A stretch of DNA of 64,000 bases, taken from Adineta vaga (taxonomy: Eukaryota; Rotifera). Of the stretch, positions 24,751 through 36,561 are shown one piece after another; the stretch's first letter is position 1; each line of letters opens with the position of its first letter. Below the pieces are notes generated by a model. The model made no database searches. It was not told the origin of the DNA and saw nothing but the letters and a program-made list of their open reading frames with translations. The position numbers were made by a program, and so were the translations under genes. The stretch covers positions 7,998,001 through 8,062,000 of the forward strand of contig CP075493.1 of assembly GCA_021613535.1 (NCBI GenBank), written 5' to 3'.

Positions 24751-25458
24751 ATGAATAAACTAAACTATACATATGTCAACGAACATTCAATATCAACATC
24801 ATTAATATGTCCAATTTGTTTGGATATATTACAAGATCCACATACACATATCTCATGTGATAGTGCCTTTTGTCGATCATGTCTACTGAAATTAGCAGAA
24901 CCGATTTGTCCAATTTGTCGATGGCATTGGAATGATACAATTCATATTGATTATAATATATATTTACCAAAAACGAATCGATTAATTCGTAATATGCTTG
25001 ATGAATTACAAGTTGAATGTATTGATTGTAAGACAATTCATCAACGTGGTCAATTTGATCATGATTGTAAACCTCTGATGGTTTCATTGCCAGAAAAATC
25101 AAATACATGGGAAAACTTTCAAATGTTCTCGACGACTTTGATGATCTTTGTTTGCATATTATTGGTTTATTTCTATCGAGATATTGTTTTTGAAAAAGCC
25201 ATTGATAATCATTCTCAAAAGAAATTACTGTATAGAAATGGTATTGATATTGATAAGTATTTGTTCGATAAAATTTACTATTCAATAGTTAAAATTATCG
25301 AATATTCCTTGGTAGTTTTTTTATGTAATTTATTTCTTTGGTTTAATATTTTATTCTACGGTGATCGTTTTGCATCGAAAACGACAAATCAAATATTGAA
25401 AAAAATCCTCGAAACTTCAATTATTATTAATTTAATTACGTATTCAATTTACTATTAA
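24751..25458 (+). CDS. RING-finger protein with membrane segments (putative E3 ligase)
   Basis: Single-exon 235-aa protein. An N-terminal RING-like domain (about residues 20-57) has CPIC, then ISCDSAFCRSC, then CPIC. Seven of the usual zinc ligands are present, but the histidine expected two residues after the third cysteine (CGHxFC) is serine here (CDSAFC). A second Cys/His cluster follows (VECIDCKTIHQ to FDHDC, about residues 89-111). Two or three hydrophobic segments lie at about 131-148, 190-207 and 221-233. The likely role is a membrane-bound ubiquitin ligase, but the missing histidine makes activity uncertain. The gene is convergent with the next one, only 80 nt apart. Confidence 0.75.
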   Translation: MNKLNYTYVNEHSISTSLICPICLDILQDPHTHISCDSAFCRSCLLKLAEPICPICRWHWNDTIHIDYNIYLPKTNRLIRNMLDELQVECIDCKTIHQRGQFDHDCKPLMVSLPEKSNTWENFQMFSTTLMIFVCILLVYFYRDIVFEKAIDNHSQKKLLYRNGIDIDKYLFDKIYYSIVKIIEYSLVVFLCNLFLWFNILFYGDRFASKTTNQILKKILETSIIINLITYSIYY

Positions 25459-25538
25459 AATCTTTATAAAAGAAAAGATATTTTTTTTATGTTTTTAAAT
25501 TTCATTTTTTATAAATAATATAGGGAAATAAAATACAT

Positions 25539-26068
25539 TTAATCAAGACGCATTGCTTTAATGAAATCTTGTTGTCGTTGTTTCGCCATGCGAATAAGAT
25601 TTTCACGATCACGAGTATAATCGATTAATACATCATTAAGATTATTTTTGAAATCAAGAGATTTTTCTGATTGATTAGCACGTATTAAAGTCATGATATT
25701 ATTTGACGATAATATTGGTTTAGGACTAAGAATTGATTTGTAATCAAAGCTATTTTCAAATGGAATATCAGCTGCAGAACCATATCGAATATAATGTGGT
25801 GATTGAGGTTTTACTTCATCATTTGCTTTTTCAATGATTGAAGCCACAAAATTTGTATCTGTTGACTTGTTTTTATTTATAACTATTTCAAAGCCATCAT
25901 CTATATGTAAGATAAATAAATATTGTTAAACAAAATAAAAAAATATTCAAATAGAATTTGTTTAGACTACTTACCATAAATAATTTCAGATGTTTGTGGT
26001 AGATTTACTGTTGATGTGTTTGAAAGAATTTCAAAATCATCCACATCCCAATCGGCTCGTCGAGCCAT
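25539..26068 (-). CDS. unrecognised 151-aa hydrophilic protein
   Basis: Two exons (25975-26068, 25539-25900) with matched phase 1 and a 74-nt intron give exactly 152 codons. The N-terminus is MARRADWDVDDFEILSNTS. The second exon contains a proline-containing linker (SPKPIL) and a C-terminal charged stretch likely to be helical (DYTRDRENLIRMAKQRQQDF). It has no signal peptide, membrane segment or cysteine motif, so it is probably cytosolic or nuclear. Family not recognised. Confidence 0.65.
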
Positions 26069-26264
26069 TTTAAAAAAATGAAATTGTCAATTGAGTTTTG
26101 TTTTTTTGCAGTTAAACAGAAAAAAATGACGAAAGCTTGCAGGTTTTTATAGTACTTATTCAATGACGCAGTTTAGTAAAGGTGTGATCACTTTATGTGT
26201 TTTTTTTCTCTTTTCTCTTCTAACATTTGAGTGTTAAATAACAAGTAAGAAAAAAAAAGAATAG

Positions 26265-26336
26265 TAGCAGCGAGTAGTTTCGATCTACCGACCTCTGAGT
26301 TATGAGCCCAGCACGCTTCCACTGCGCCACGCTGCT
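26265..26336 (-). tRNA. initiator tRNA-Met (CAT)
   Basis: The minus strand folds into a complete 72-nt tRNA. The acceptor stem AGCAGCG pairs with CGCTGCT, the anticodon loop is CTCATAA (anticodon CAT), and the T arm carries ATCGAAA. Eukaryotic initiator hallmarks are present: A1-U72 at the acceptor end and A54 with A60 in the T loop. It closely parallels the known animal initiator sequence. A run of T follows the 3' end on the minus strand (26251-26258 as A on plus), a typical Pol III terminator. There is no intron. The anticodon stem has a G30-U40 wobble in place of one of the three conserved G-C pairs. Confidence 0.95.
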
Positions 26337-26442
26337 ATGCTATTTCATCATCGAATTTAAGAAATTATCATAAACGACAAAAAAAACTACTAGACACTAG
26401 TTATTCTATTTATATTTAGAAAAATGAGAAAATATTCAGTAT

Positions 26443-29400
26443 TTAGACTGTATTTATACAATCTGGATGACATGTTTTTACACAATCTTCTGGATATTTT
26501 TCATTTAATATTCGACAAAATCCATAGGCTTTTTGCATTAAACAATCATCTCGTCGATCGATACATTTTTCTTGAGGAAGATTTTTGCTTGTAGTTGTAC
26601 TTAATCTTGTATTCGTTTCATCGACAAGTTCTTCATGATGAAATAATGAGGAAATATCTTGTAAACGTTGAATAGATATACATTGACCACACGAACGTTG
26701 ACAAGCTTGAGGAACAGGAAGAAAATTATTATCAACAAGTATTGTATAACGATTATCACAATATTCATTTCGTAATTGATAGATTGAACAATAAGAGCTT
26801 TTATCATAACATGAAATACCTTTTGTTCGAATGAGACAAAAAGGAAATTATAAGTATTAGTCATCTATGAAACAAAGAACTTACATTGATATTGACTTCC
26901 GATTTGTTCACAACGTTCATTTGATAAACAAGGATTTGTAGCACATGCATCTGCATACTAGAAAAAAGTTTATCTTAATAAATTAGAAAATAAATATTCA
27001 GTATAATCATTACTTGACAACGATCACCAACTTTGCCTTTTGGACATATACAGACGATATTATTCTGTGTAGCTGTACAAACACCACCATTACATGATGT
27101 CGGCGAACAAAGTATTGCTAGAGAACAAATATATAACAAAATCTTACTCGTACTATTTAGAAAGTTTTCTCTACCTTCACAACGACTTCCCGTATATCCC
27201 TGTAGACAAAAACATTGTGTAGTCACTGTCCTATTTAAATTGTATCGACTAAAACAGGTACCACTATTCAAACATGGATTTTGATTAACACATGGATTTT
27301 CTATCAAAAATAAAAGTCAATATTATTTTCTATTGAAAATGTCTCTTTTGAATGTTCTTACCATATTGACATGATGGTCCAACATATTTTGATGAACACA
27401 TACATATTCCATTGACACATGAACCACCATTCATACAAGTCGAAATACAATTAATATCTTGAGATGTATTCAAAGCTGTTTCACAGTATTGACCGGTATA
27501 TAAACTTGGACAAGTACATGTAAATGAAACACTTGTTATGTTTGAAACAACAGAACAAATACCACCATGTCGACAAATTGGATTAAAACATGGATTATCT
27601 GTTCGAAAAAAAACATCATAATTAATAACGAAAAATAAATCTATATATTTACCAAATCCACAGAATGTTCCTATATATTGAGCTGGACAAATACATACTC
27701 CATTACTACATGGACTTCTTAAAGAAAGAAAAAGGTAAGATTCAGTAGTAATAAGTCTTCATTCTTTTGTCAAGCAATAACTTACCCATTCATACATAAT
27801 CCTCCACATGGATTCATCAAAGATGTTTCACATCGACTTCCTGTGTATGTTCCTACACAACGACATGTAAACCAAGTATCTGTTTGATTCCAATGTGGTT
27901 GACATATAGCTTGATTTAAACATGGTAACGATAAACATGGATTAGTTTGTTCACAATATTCACCAATAAAATGATCTTGACATACACATGTATATGTTTT
28001 ATTTGTTGATGATAGAGCACAATAACCGCGTGTTTGACAAGGATTACTAGCGCATGGATTATTTTCTATTAATGTTTTACACGATGTCCCAGTAAATCCT
28101 TCTCGACAAAGACAGGAACTAACAGGTGGATCAGTATTTGAAGATATACATGTACCATTATTATCACAATTAATTGATGATGTATTACATGGATTATCTA
28201 GAAGAACAAACGAGATTGTATTAGTGAAAAGAAGATCAAATTAGAAAATTACCGTATTGACATAAAGAGCCCACTTTATTTTCTGGACAAATACAGATAG
28301 GTCCTGTTGGTTGTTCACTACAAATTTTATATTTTGGACAAAGCATATTCGAACATGAACTTATTGCTAAAACATAGAAGTAAAAGTGTTTTGTTTTTCG
28401 TCAGAATAATTTCTCTTTCATTTTACCTGTATCACAATTCTGTCCATAAACTCCAGGAGGACAAATACATCGATAAGCTGACCAATTAGTACCTGTATCA
28501 GCGAGTAACGTCGTACATCCACCACCACGTTGACATGGTAATTTCGTACAAGAATCTCCTAAAGCATTCAATTGATTAATGATATATAAAATATGAATTC
28601 AATAGTCATGTACGTAAGGAACACGTTGGACCAGTGAAACCTGTTTGACATAAACATTCTGCCATTGTCGGAGCAATTTGCCGGCATATACCACCATTTT
28701 GACATGTATTTATCGAACAAACCGAAGCTATAATAATATACAATCCTTATTTTCTCGACCAATGCAGAAGTACTCATTAAACTCACCCCATTCACAACGT
28801 GGTCCGGCAAATTCTGCTGAACATAAGCATCGAATATTGGTATCATTATGATCGCATATACCTCCGTTCAAGCAAACATTTGAATTACAAGATAAACCTA
28901 GATCTATTGAAACAAAAAGAAAAATTCATTTTTCTAGGTCATTTAAATCATCTTACAGATTGAACAATCATAATGTCCAAAACCTTCGGGACATAGACAC
29001 ATGAAATTATTCTGTGGGCCAAGTGGAATACATCTTCCATGATTTACACAAGGTTGTTTCTGACAAGTATTTGTATATTGACAACGGTCACCTGTTAAAT
29101 AAGATGGACAAACACATTGATAATTTGGAGGATTTGTATTTTCTATAGGTTCACATGTCGATAAATAACGACATGGAGAACCAGCGCATGATGTCAATGT
29201 ACCTAAAGAATAAGAAAAACTTCATCCATGTATAGAAAAGAGAAATGTAATTACTTGAATTGCATGATTGTCCATTTAAACCATTCGAACAAATACAATA
29301 ATATGTAGATTTCGATGTTGGAATACAAACACCATTAGATCCACAAGGGTTTTTTGAACAAGAATTGAGCGAAACTAAAGATTTTTCACAGTATCGACCA

Positions 29401-30764
29401 GTAAAGGTTTGATTACATATACAATGTGTTCTACTATTATTAGTTGAAATATCAGTAAAACATATGCCATTATTAGAACAGGTCGTATTTGTACATAATT
29501 CTTGTATTGTTTCACATCTAAGGAATCAATGTGAAAAATAACATACAAAACTCTTCTAATTACTTAAAACTTACCGACTACCCGTTGTATTTAATGGACA
29601 TTGACAATAAGAAATATTTGTTTCTTTATTCATCAAACAAGTTCCATTATTTTCACAAAATATCGTCTTGCAAGTGATATCGCGATATTCACAGTGTAAC
29701 CCTATATAATCCATTGGACAATCACATCGATACATTCCATCTTCTATATTCGAACTTCGAATACATTTTCCCTTATTTAAACATGGATTGGATATGCATA
29801 CATTCATTATTGATTCACAATTAGTACCATTATATGGTGATACACATTCACATTTGTAACTATTTGATAATATTGAACAACTACCATTGTTTTGACAAGG
29901 TGAACTCAAACAAGGATTTGTACTAATTTCACAGTGTGCACCTGTTGTATCATTTGAACATAAACACGAATAATTACAAGTGTGTCCTAAACAATTCGAT
30001 GATGGCATACATTTTCCTCGATTACATGGATTAGATAAACAACTATTGACTAAAGAATAAAAACATTCGTAACTTCTTCGATTCGTTTGTATTTTATTCA
30101 TTTTCATGCTTACTCTTATCACATCGTAGACCAATATAGCTATGGTTACATTCACATTGAAAGCCATTATCAAATGTTGGTGTACAATTTCCATTCACAC
30201 AAGGATTTGATAGGCACGCATCAATGATGATTGTCTTACATTGATCTCCACTGTAACCATTTACACATGCACAAGTTGGTGTACTACATGATGTATCCAT
30301 ACAATCCACCGTACAATGACCATTGTTCTGACAGTAGTCGTTGCATGGATTCACTAAAATAGAGATTATAACACCAGTATAATGACAAGATAGATTTTAA
30401 ATTAACGAACTTATTTGACAATATTTGCCTCGATAACGTTCGGGACATGAGCAACTCGTATTGCTTAAACAAACGCCTCCATTGAGACATTGACACATAT
30501 TTAAAATATTAATACTTGGCGAAAATAATGCCGTTTGACACAGCACACCTGTATAACCAGCTTTGCATTGACAAATAAAGTGTGTTGATGATATCTGCAG
30601 ACAATTACCATGCGATGAACATGGATCTGTTTGATTTTCACATGAACCTAAATAAAATATAGAGAAATATATAGAAATTCAATAAGCATTTTCCAACCAT
30701 TGATGAGTGCAGAAATTGATGAAGCCATCATTACTGAAGCAGATTTTGTTGAATTTGATTGGCA

Positions 30765-30798
<34 letters not shown>

Positions 30799-31667
30799 GG
30801 TAGAAAGCATGTACATTGTCCAACATTTGATGAAATATCTTGTAAACATGAACAGGAAGTAGCTGAACAATCGAGTGTTAAACAACCGACTATCATCACA
30901 ATTAAAATTGTCTCTTGTAGATAGATTTCTAAAAAGTGATTCACTTACTTGATACACAATTAATTAAATTCACACTTGTTTCATGTGATTTTCGAAAAAA
31001 ATGAGAACTTAGATTAAATCTATCAGTATCATTGAGTTCTGTATAAGTGCCCATTGAAAACATAAGATATACATTGGGCACGAAACTTATATCATTCGTA
31101 TCTTCCGTAGAAATAGATCGTTGAAATGTTGCATAAAAATTCTGATTAGTAGTATTAGTTTGAACAACACAGATATCTTGCTGATTATCAATTGCTGGTA
31201 CGGTTTGTTCATGTGAATATCTAATGAGTGACTGAGTAAATTAGAGTGATTGACGTCATAGAATCTTTCTTACCCATCCCAAAGTGTTTGAGCAGTAGGA
31301 AATATCAAAGCAATATCTACATTATTTGTTGGTGTTATATCTGACCAACTCAAAGCTATATAAGTAGATGTAAGATTAATATTCGAATTTGCTTGACCTA
31401 AAAATTCAATTACCGAAAAAAAACAGTTGAATTGGATCAACGTACCTTGAATGATGAACTCAACAACGTTCAAAATAGAATCATATCTCCATGAAACAGT
31501 AAACGAACCAGTCGTGGCATCTTGAATAGTCCATATACCACCCAAACATTGACTTTGTACTTCTAGAGTACAGAAAACGATAAAAACTATATTTTTATAT
31601 TGAAAATAAACATACGTTTAAAGATTTGTATGATTAAGAGCAATAATATAGATGTATTATGCTTCAT
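26443..31667 (-). CDS. secreted mosaic: DOMON domain, about 25 EGF repeats, ShK-like end
   Basis: A large extracellular protein, roughly 1,350-1,400 aa in about 20 exons. Exon 1 encodes a signal peptide (MKHNTSILLLLIIQIF), and an AG acceptor abuts its ATG. A DOMON-like domain follows (about 31560-30980), with W-rich strands and the characteristic VPAIDNQQDICVVQ and FYATFQRSI segments. Next is a short Cys/Pro/Ser linker with six prolines, reached through a 58-nt intron. About 25 EGF-like repeats follow, including calcium-free and degenerate forms. The C-terminus (26443-26830) has two Cys-rich ShK-like modules (SCYDKSSYC and CIDRRDDCLMQ to CHPDC). DOMON domains bind haem or sugars, and EGF and ShK modules suggest matrix or cell-surface interaction. 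No membrane anchor is visible. Confidence 0.85.
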
Positions 31668-33624
31668 CTAAAAAGAAAATGTGTATAGATCATCATGATC
31701 ATTTCTCATTGCTGTTCGAAGAAAATGATCAGTGATTGAAATCGGTTAATTTTGTTCTCTTCTTTACTTACTATTACCGAGCATTTATATCCATTGTGAA
31801 CATATAAAAGAAAGAAAAGAATGAACGAACGAACGAACTAAGAAGAAGTTCATCGAACTTTCATAGACACTATTTACTCGATTATTTTGCTTTGGTGTCT
31901 TTATCGTTCTCATTGATATACACTTCTATTCATCTTGATTTCTTCTTCGGTTCAATATGACAGGTGTAAAATATTATTAATTCACCATGGATATCTCATT
32001 AAAATCAAATCGAACTCAATAGTAGACGTTATTCTATCAGATATATACATATATATATATGCACATCAAAGTACATGTCTTTCTAAAGATCATCATATCA
32101 ATCAATTCTACTTGTATTTCATTAGAATAAGCATCGTTTATAATCTGCGATATTGATTAAAGTGAAAGATGAGCAGTATATGAAAACAAGAGATTAAAAT
32201 GTCATGAAGTAAAGTCAAAAAGTTTGGTTTTGTAATAAATGAATTATTTTCATAGCAAGAAGATGATAGTATAGAAATGTCGATAAATGAAATTCGATTT
32301 GAAAACTCATATGCTATGTTCATTAACATGACCAACGCACGATATGACTGCGAAATACCAACAGAGAACTATATAGCTTTGCAAAATATTTATCAATCTT
32401 CATATCGCTCGTCGTTATTGTTTATTTAAAACAAGATATGTACGTTAGTTTAATGGAATCAGAGAGTAGTTTACATCCATATCGATTATTATATTCTTCG
32501 GAAATATATTCATTTTTGTTCAGAGAAAACAGTATATATAAAAAAGTACTCTCTTTGATTTCATCTTCGTTCCTGTAATCTAATACCCTTTTCTATATGT
32601 TAGTTTTATCAACTGATAAAATTAGTTCATCTGTTCGAATCAAACTATCCATGAGCAATTCATGAAACAACTACAAATAGATTCTTTGTTTTATCTTATT
32701 TCTCATAAATCTAATCATACGCAAAACATATGGGCAAGAATGATCGGACATTCTTTTTTTTTCTTGTTGTTGTTTATGGAGAATATAATGTATATTACAC
32801 AAGAGAAAGAAAAAGGAGAATCATCAATGCTTTTAGAATATTTCCGCATGCCTGACAAATGTTATGATGTAATCGAACTTTTGTTATTTGTTCATGATAA
32901 TAAAACAACAAAGTGTAATGATAATTAGTTGACCTTGAGAAATAATTTTTATTTCTATTTCTATTTTTTACATTCATCAAACGAAGAAATGACCAAATAA
33001 CTATGTTCAATATCGTTTATTATTAAATAAGGCTGACACGATCAATTAGTTAAAATTGTATATACAAAGTGTTGTTCAATGTTTATACTAAAAAGACACT
33101 GTTAAAAGAAAAAATACATACAATCTATTAATTTTTATGTTTTACTTGATATGATTATGAAATGTATATGTGTATGTAAGGGTCAGTTTATGTTATATAT
33201 TTGTATACATATCTATCATTGAGCTAGCGAAGTTTTCCGCTATCTATCTTTCGATGCCTTTAGGAAAAAGAAAATAAAAACAATATCGTTCTATGATGAT
33301 GATGATGATGATGATGCTTGCAAGCAACAAGCGACTCGTTACTGTAATGATAATGTAAACTGAGAAGAAAGATTTCTGATTGATCATAGACCGATTATCA
33401 ACAAATTACATAGAACAGTGAAGAAAGAGCAACATAACAGGACGAACTGTCCATCAGTAGTACAAATAGATGACGCGTATTACATTGGTAGAGATAGAGC
33501 AATAGAAAAGAAAAACAGAACAAATATTCTCGACAACATGTATAACTAATCACTTGGTATAGTTAATCAGTTTGAGTATAGTCAAAGATCAATCGAATTG
33601 AAGAACAAGAACAACAATAAAATC
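31668..33624. other. intergenic with GAT repeat
   Basis: A 1.96-kb AT-rich spacer between divergent genes, presumably with both promoters. It contains short AT microsatellite-like runs near 32040-32060 and a GAT repeat at 33293-33316. No supported gene. Confidence 0.6.
33293..33316. repeat. (GAT)n microsatellite
   Basis: Eight tandem ATG/GAT trinucleotides, seen directly. Confidence 0.9.
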
Positions 33625-35551
33625 ATGTCTATTTGTTATTTCTGTTTGTCATCACTATTAGTATTCCTGTTAATAGTACACGTATGTAATATGAAACTTT
33701 GTTTTATATTTTGATGACTTTTTTTTCATTAGTGTACTCATGCTGCAAGTCTTCGTTCATATTTACAACAGACATCAAAATGGTTTCCTGATCGACGATA
33801 TTCTTCGCTAACTGATAGTGATGATTTATTCACTTCTGTTGAACCTGTTTTATCACGACGGCGACCTTTTTTACCATTAAATGACCGACGACGACGGTGG
33901 TCAAATGATGAAATTTTGATAGATGAAACAATTGTAGAACGATTAACTGCTGCTACATCAACAACTGAGAATGAAACAACAGGAACAGTGACTGATCATT
34001 CTAATGATATCATATCATCTAATTCAACTGATTTTGAGATAACATCGAATGAGACTTCAACCACAATAGAAACAAAACATCCACTATTGCGACAAGATAT
34101 AGCTGAATATAATGAAACAGAAAATGTGTCAACTGTTTCGATAACGAAAGAAATTACACTAACTTATGAAACTACGAATGGTGATACTAGTACAGTTTTA
34201 TCAATAACATCAAATGAAATTACAGATATTAATACAACTGTATCAGCAAATGTAACTGATAGTAATTCAACAGAATTAAATGAAATAAGTGAATCAATTA
34301 TTGAATTATTTGATAATCTAACTACTCACGGAACTATCAGTAAGTTTTATATTCATCAATTTACATTTTCTTTCTATCGTTATATGAAGGTAACGAAACA
34401 GAAATAATAACAACAACAGCAGCAGCAGCAGCAGCCAGCAGTGAGCTCATTCAAGCAAACAAAACTAGAAACAACACGTATTCCTCAAACAGTACTCTTA
34501 ACAAATTATACATCTCCAACGCTTACGTCTGAATTAGATACAGCTATTATACTTCTTGATTATACCACTAAATATCCTCCAATAACATCAACAGAGTATA
34601 ATAATGAAACATTAAATGAGACAGAAACAACTACTATTGGAGATTATATTACAACTATTAGAGATGAAGCCATGAATATAACTGATGTGACTACTATCAT
34701 CGTTAATACCACAGAAAATCAAACTACTATCTATGAACAGGAAATTGATAATACTACAATGATTTTTGATACCACATCAACTAATATTACTGATGAAAAT
34801 GAATATTCGAATGAAACCACTAGTTTAATATTAGAAACAACGGAAGAACCTATATGTGACCTTTCCTGTCAATGTACAAAACAATGTCCTTACGGTTTTG
34901 ATTTCATTAACGAGACATGTGAATGTCATCCACCCTGTAAAGTAAGTTTTGCACAATAATGTTCATTTATATTTGAACAGTTCATATCCATAGAATTATC
35001 AATGTTTTGGTAATGATACATGTATTGAAACTATGAAGGACGACCTGACTGTCAAGCAGAAAATGGCACTGAACACGGTAAGACCTAGTTAGTAAATAAA
35101 ATTTAACATATAATCATCGTATTTACTTTAAGATCGTCCAAAACGTTGTTATCAACCACGTGATCCAGGTTATCATGATACGAATATTCGATATCATAGT
35201 CGTTGGTATTATAATCCTGATCAAGATGCATGTCATTTATTTGTTTATCGTGGTTTGGGTGGAAATGAAAATAATTTTCAAACATTACACGAATGTCGTT
35301 TAGAATGTATCAGTATGTTTCAAACAAAAACACTTTTCTTTATTTTACATACTATTTCATTTGATTTCTTAGCTTGTGCTCAAGCACCCGACCAAGGTGA
35401 ATGTTTAGGTCGTTTATCGATGTGGTACTATGATCATAAAACGAATCAATGTTCACAATTTGATTATTCAGGTTGTAAAGGAAATGATAATCAATTTTTC
35501 CGAAAACAAAATTGTATTGATACATGTGTTACTCGAATACTTGGTCTTTAA
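33625..35551 (+). CDS. secreted mucin-like protein with two Kunitz domains
   Basis: A signal peptide (MSICYFCLSSLLVFLLIV, exon 33625-33681) precedes a dibasic-rich segment, then a long Thr/Ser/Asn-rich region dense in N-glycosylation sequons (about 33900-34850). A Cys-rich segment (CDLSCQCTKQCPYGF) follows, then two Kunitz domains (35133-35312 and 35373-35551). Kunitz 2 has all six cysteines, with Leu after the second cysteine (predicted P1), suggesting chymotrypsin- or elastase-like targets if inhibitory. Kunitz 1 lacks the second and fourth cysteines together. The frame is interrupted twice: at a GCA/CAG repeat (34417-34438) and near 35033-35040 (see findings). An intron at 34340-34389 is clear. 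The role is inferred as an extracellular protease inhibitor or matrix protein. Confidence 0.8.
34417..34440 (+). repeat. CAG/GCA repeat with a single-C interruption
   Basis: Tandem CAG units interrupted by one extra C (CAGCAGCCAGCAG). The reading frame of the Kunitz gene changes across this point. Confidence 0.85.
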
Positions 35552-35884
35552 AAAACAAAACTTGTTAAGATTTCGTTCTTGTTTGTGTTCATTCTGATTA
35601 GTTTGCTCGTTTTTTTTCTCACTCAAATATGCTATTTCCGCTTATATATATGTGTGTGTACAATTTTATTCAATTTGTTTGTTAAACAAACAATTATAGC
35701 AGAAGAAAACTAATAACGAACTTTATTTCATGTTTAGCATTCAATTATATGAGATAGAAGTTTTATTTATAATCTAACATTCAAATTTGATTTCCTGAGA
35801 CTAATCATAACTGTGTTCAAAAAATAAATAGGATACATTGTAGGAATATCTGACATAGAGAGTGAGAGAGAGAGAAAGAGATAT
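35552..35884. other. convergent intergenic, nothing recognised
   Basis: A 333-nt spacer between the 3' ends of the Kunitz gene and RPAIN, with a GA-rich run at 35860-35880. Confidence 0.6.
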
Positions 35885-36561
35885 TTAAAGACAAAAATTG
35901 AAATCACATTTTGTACAAACGAGAAGTAACGATGGTATCATCCCATCTTCATTATGCCATAAAGTTGAATGAAGTTTTGTTTCATTACAATGAGGCATTG
36001 TTTGTCGATGATATGCATGAATTTCATTCAATGTTCCTGTTTTAATCTGATATTGAAATGAACATTGTCGACAAACAATTGGATGTTGAGAAGAACACTG
36101 AAAAAGTGAATCATTCGAACACATAGGACATTGAGTTTGATTTAATTCATCGATTGAAGGAATATATTCCGGTTGTTCATCAGGTATACCTTGTAATCGT
36201 TCCATTTCTAATTCACGAAGAACTTCATTCATTATTGTCCAATTTTCTTCAAATTCAGCTTCTTCAGCTGATAATGGTAAACTATTACTATCCATATCCA
36301 TCGATGTTGTTGGTGGTAATGAACCAAACATTTTAATCCATTCGGATTCTACAATATCACGAGCTGATAATGTTGGTTCATTATCATCGAACTAATTTAC
36401 AAAAAAAGAAGACATAAAACGAAAACTAAAAGAAAGGTTTTTACAGAGAGGTGTCGCATTTTATTGACAATTTTATCACGTGCTCGTTTGAATTGTTGTT
36501 TACAATGAAGTCGATAACGATCTTTCCATGTTTCATCTGAACGAACAGTTGGTGAAGGCAT
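35885..36561 (-). CDS. RPAIN: RPA-interacting protein (RPAIN/RIP)
   Basis: Two exons (36445-36561, 35885-36391) give 208 codons (207 aa, human about 219). The family protein binds replication protein A and promotes its nuclear import. The N-terminal basic segment (WKDRYRLHCKQQFKRARDK) matches the conserved RPAIN N-terminus. An acidic helical middle leads to a C-terminal zinc-binding domain: CPMC, CRQC, HCNETKLHS and a final CTKCDF. The chosen ATG (36561) is conservative. An upstream ATG at about 36618 starts MSTFPASPARQT and would join in frame if the AAAA run before the present ATG were one base longer. That would add the SPxR-containing N-terminus seen in homologues. Confidence 0.85.

Noticed and set aside
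30700-30924. Plus-strand Asp/Gly-rich frame inside the DOMON-EGF gene
   Set aside because: It is the antisense shadow of the Pro/Ser linker exon. Repeat composition makes both strands look open.
32662-32928. 88-codon plus-strand frame in the 31.7-33.6 kb spacer
   Set aside because: No family similarity, no splice context, and a stop-poor AT-rich region.
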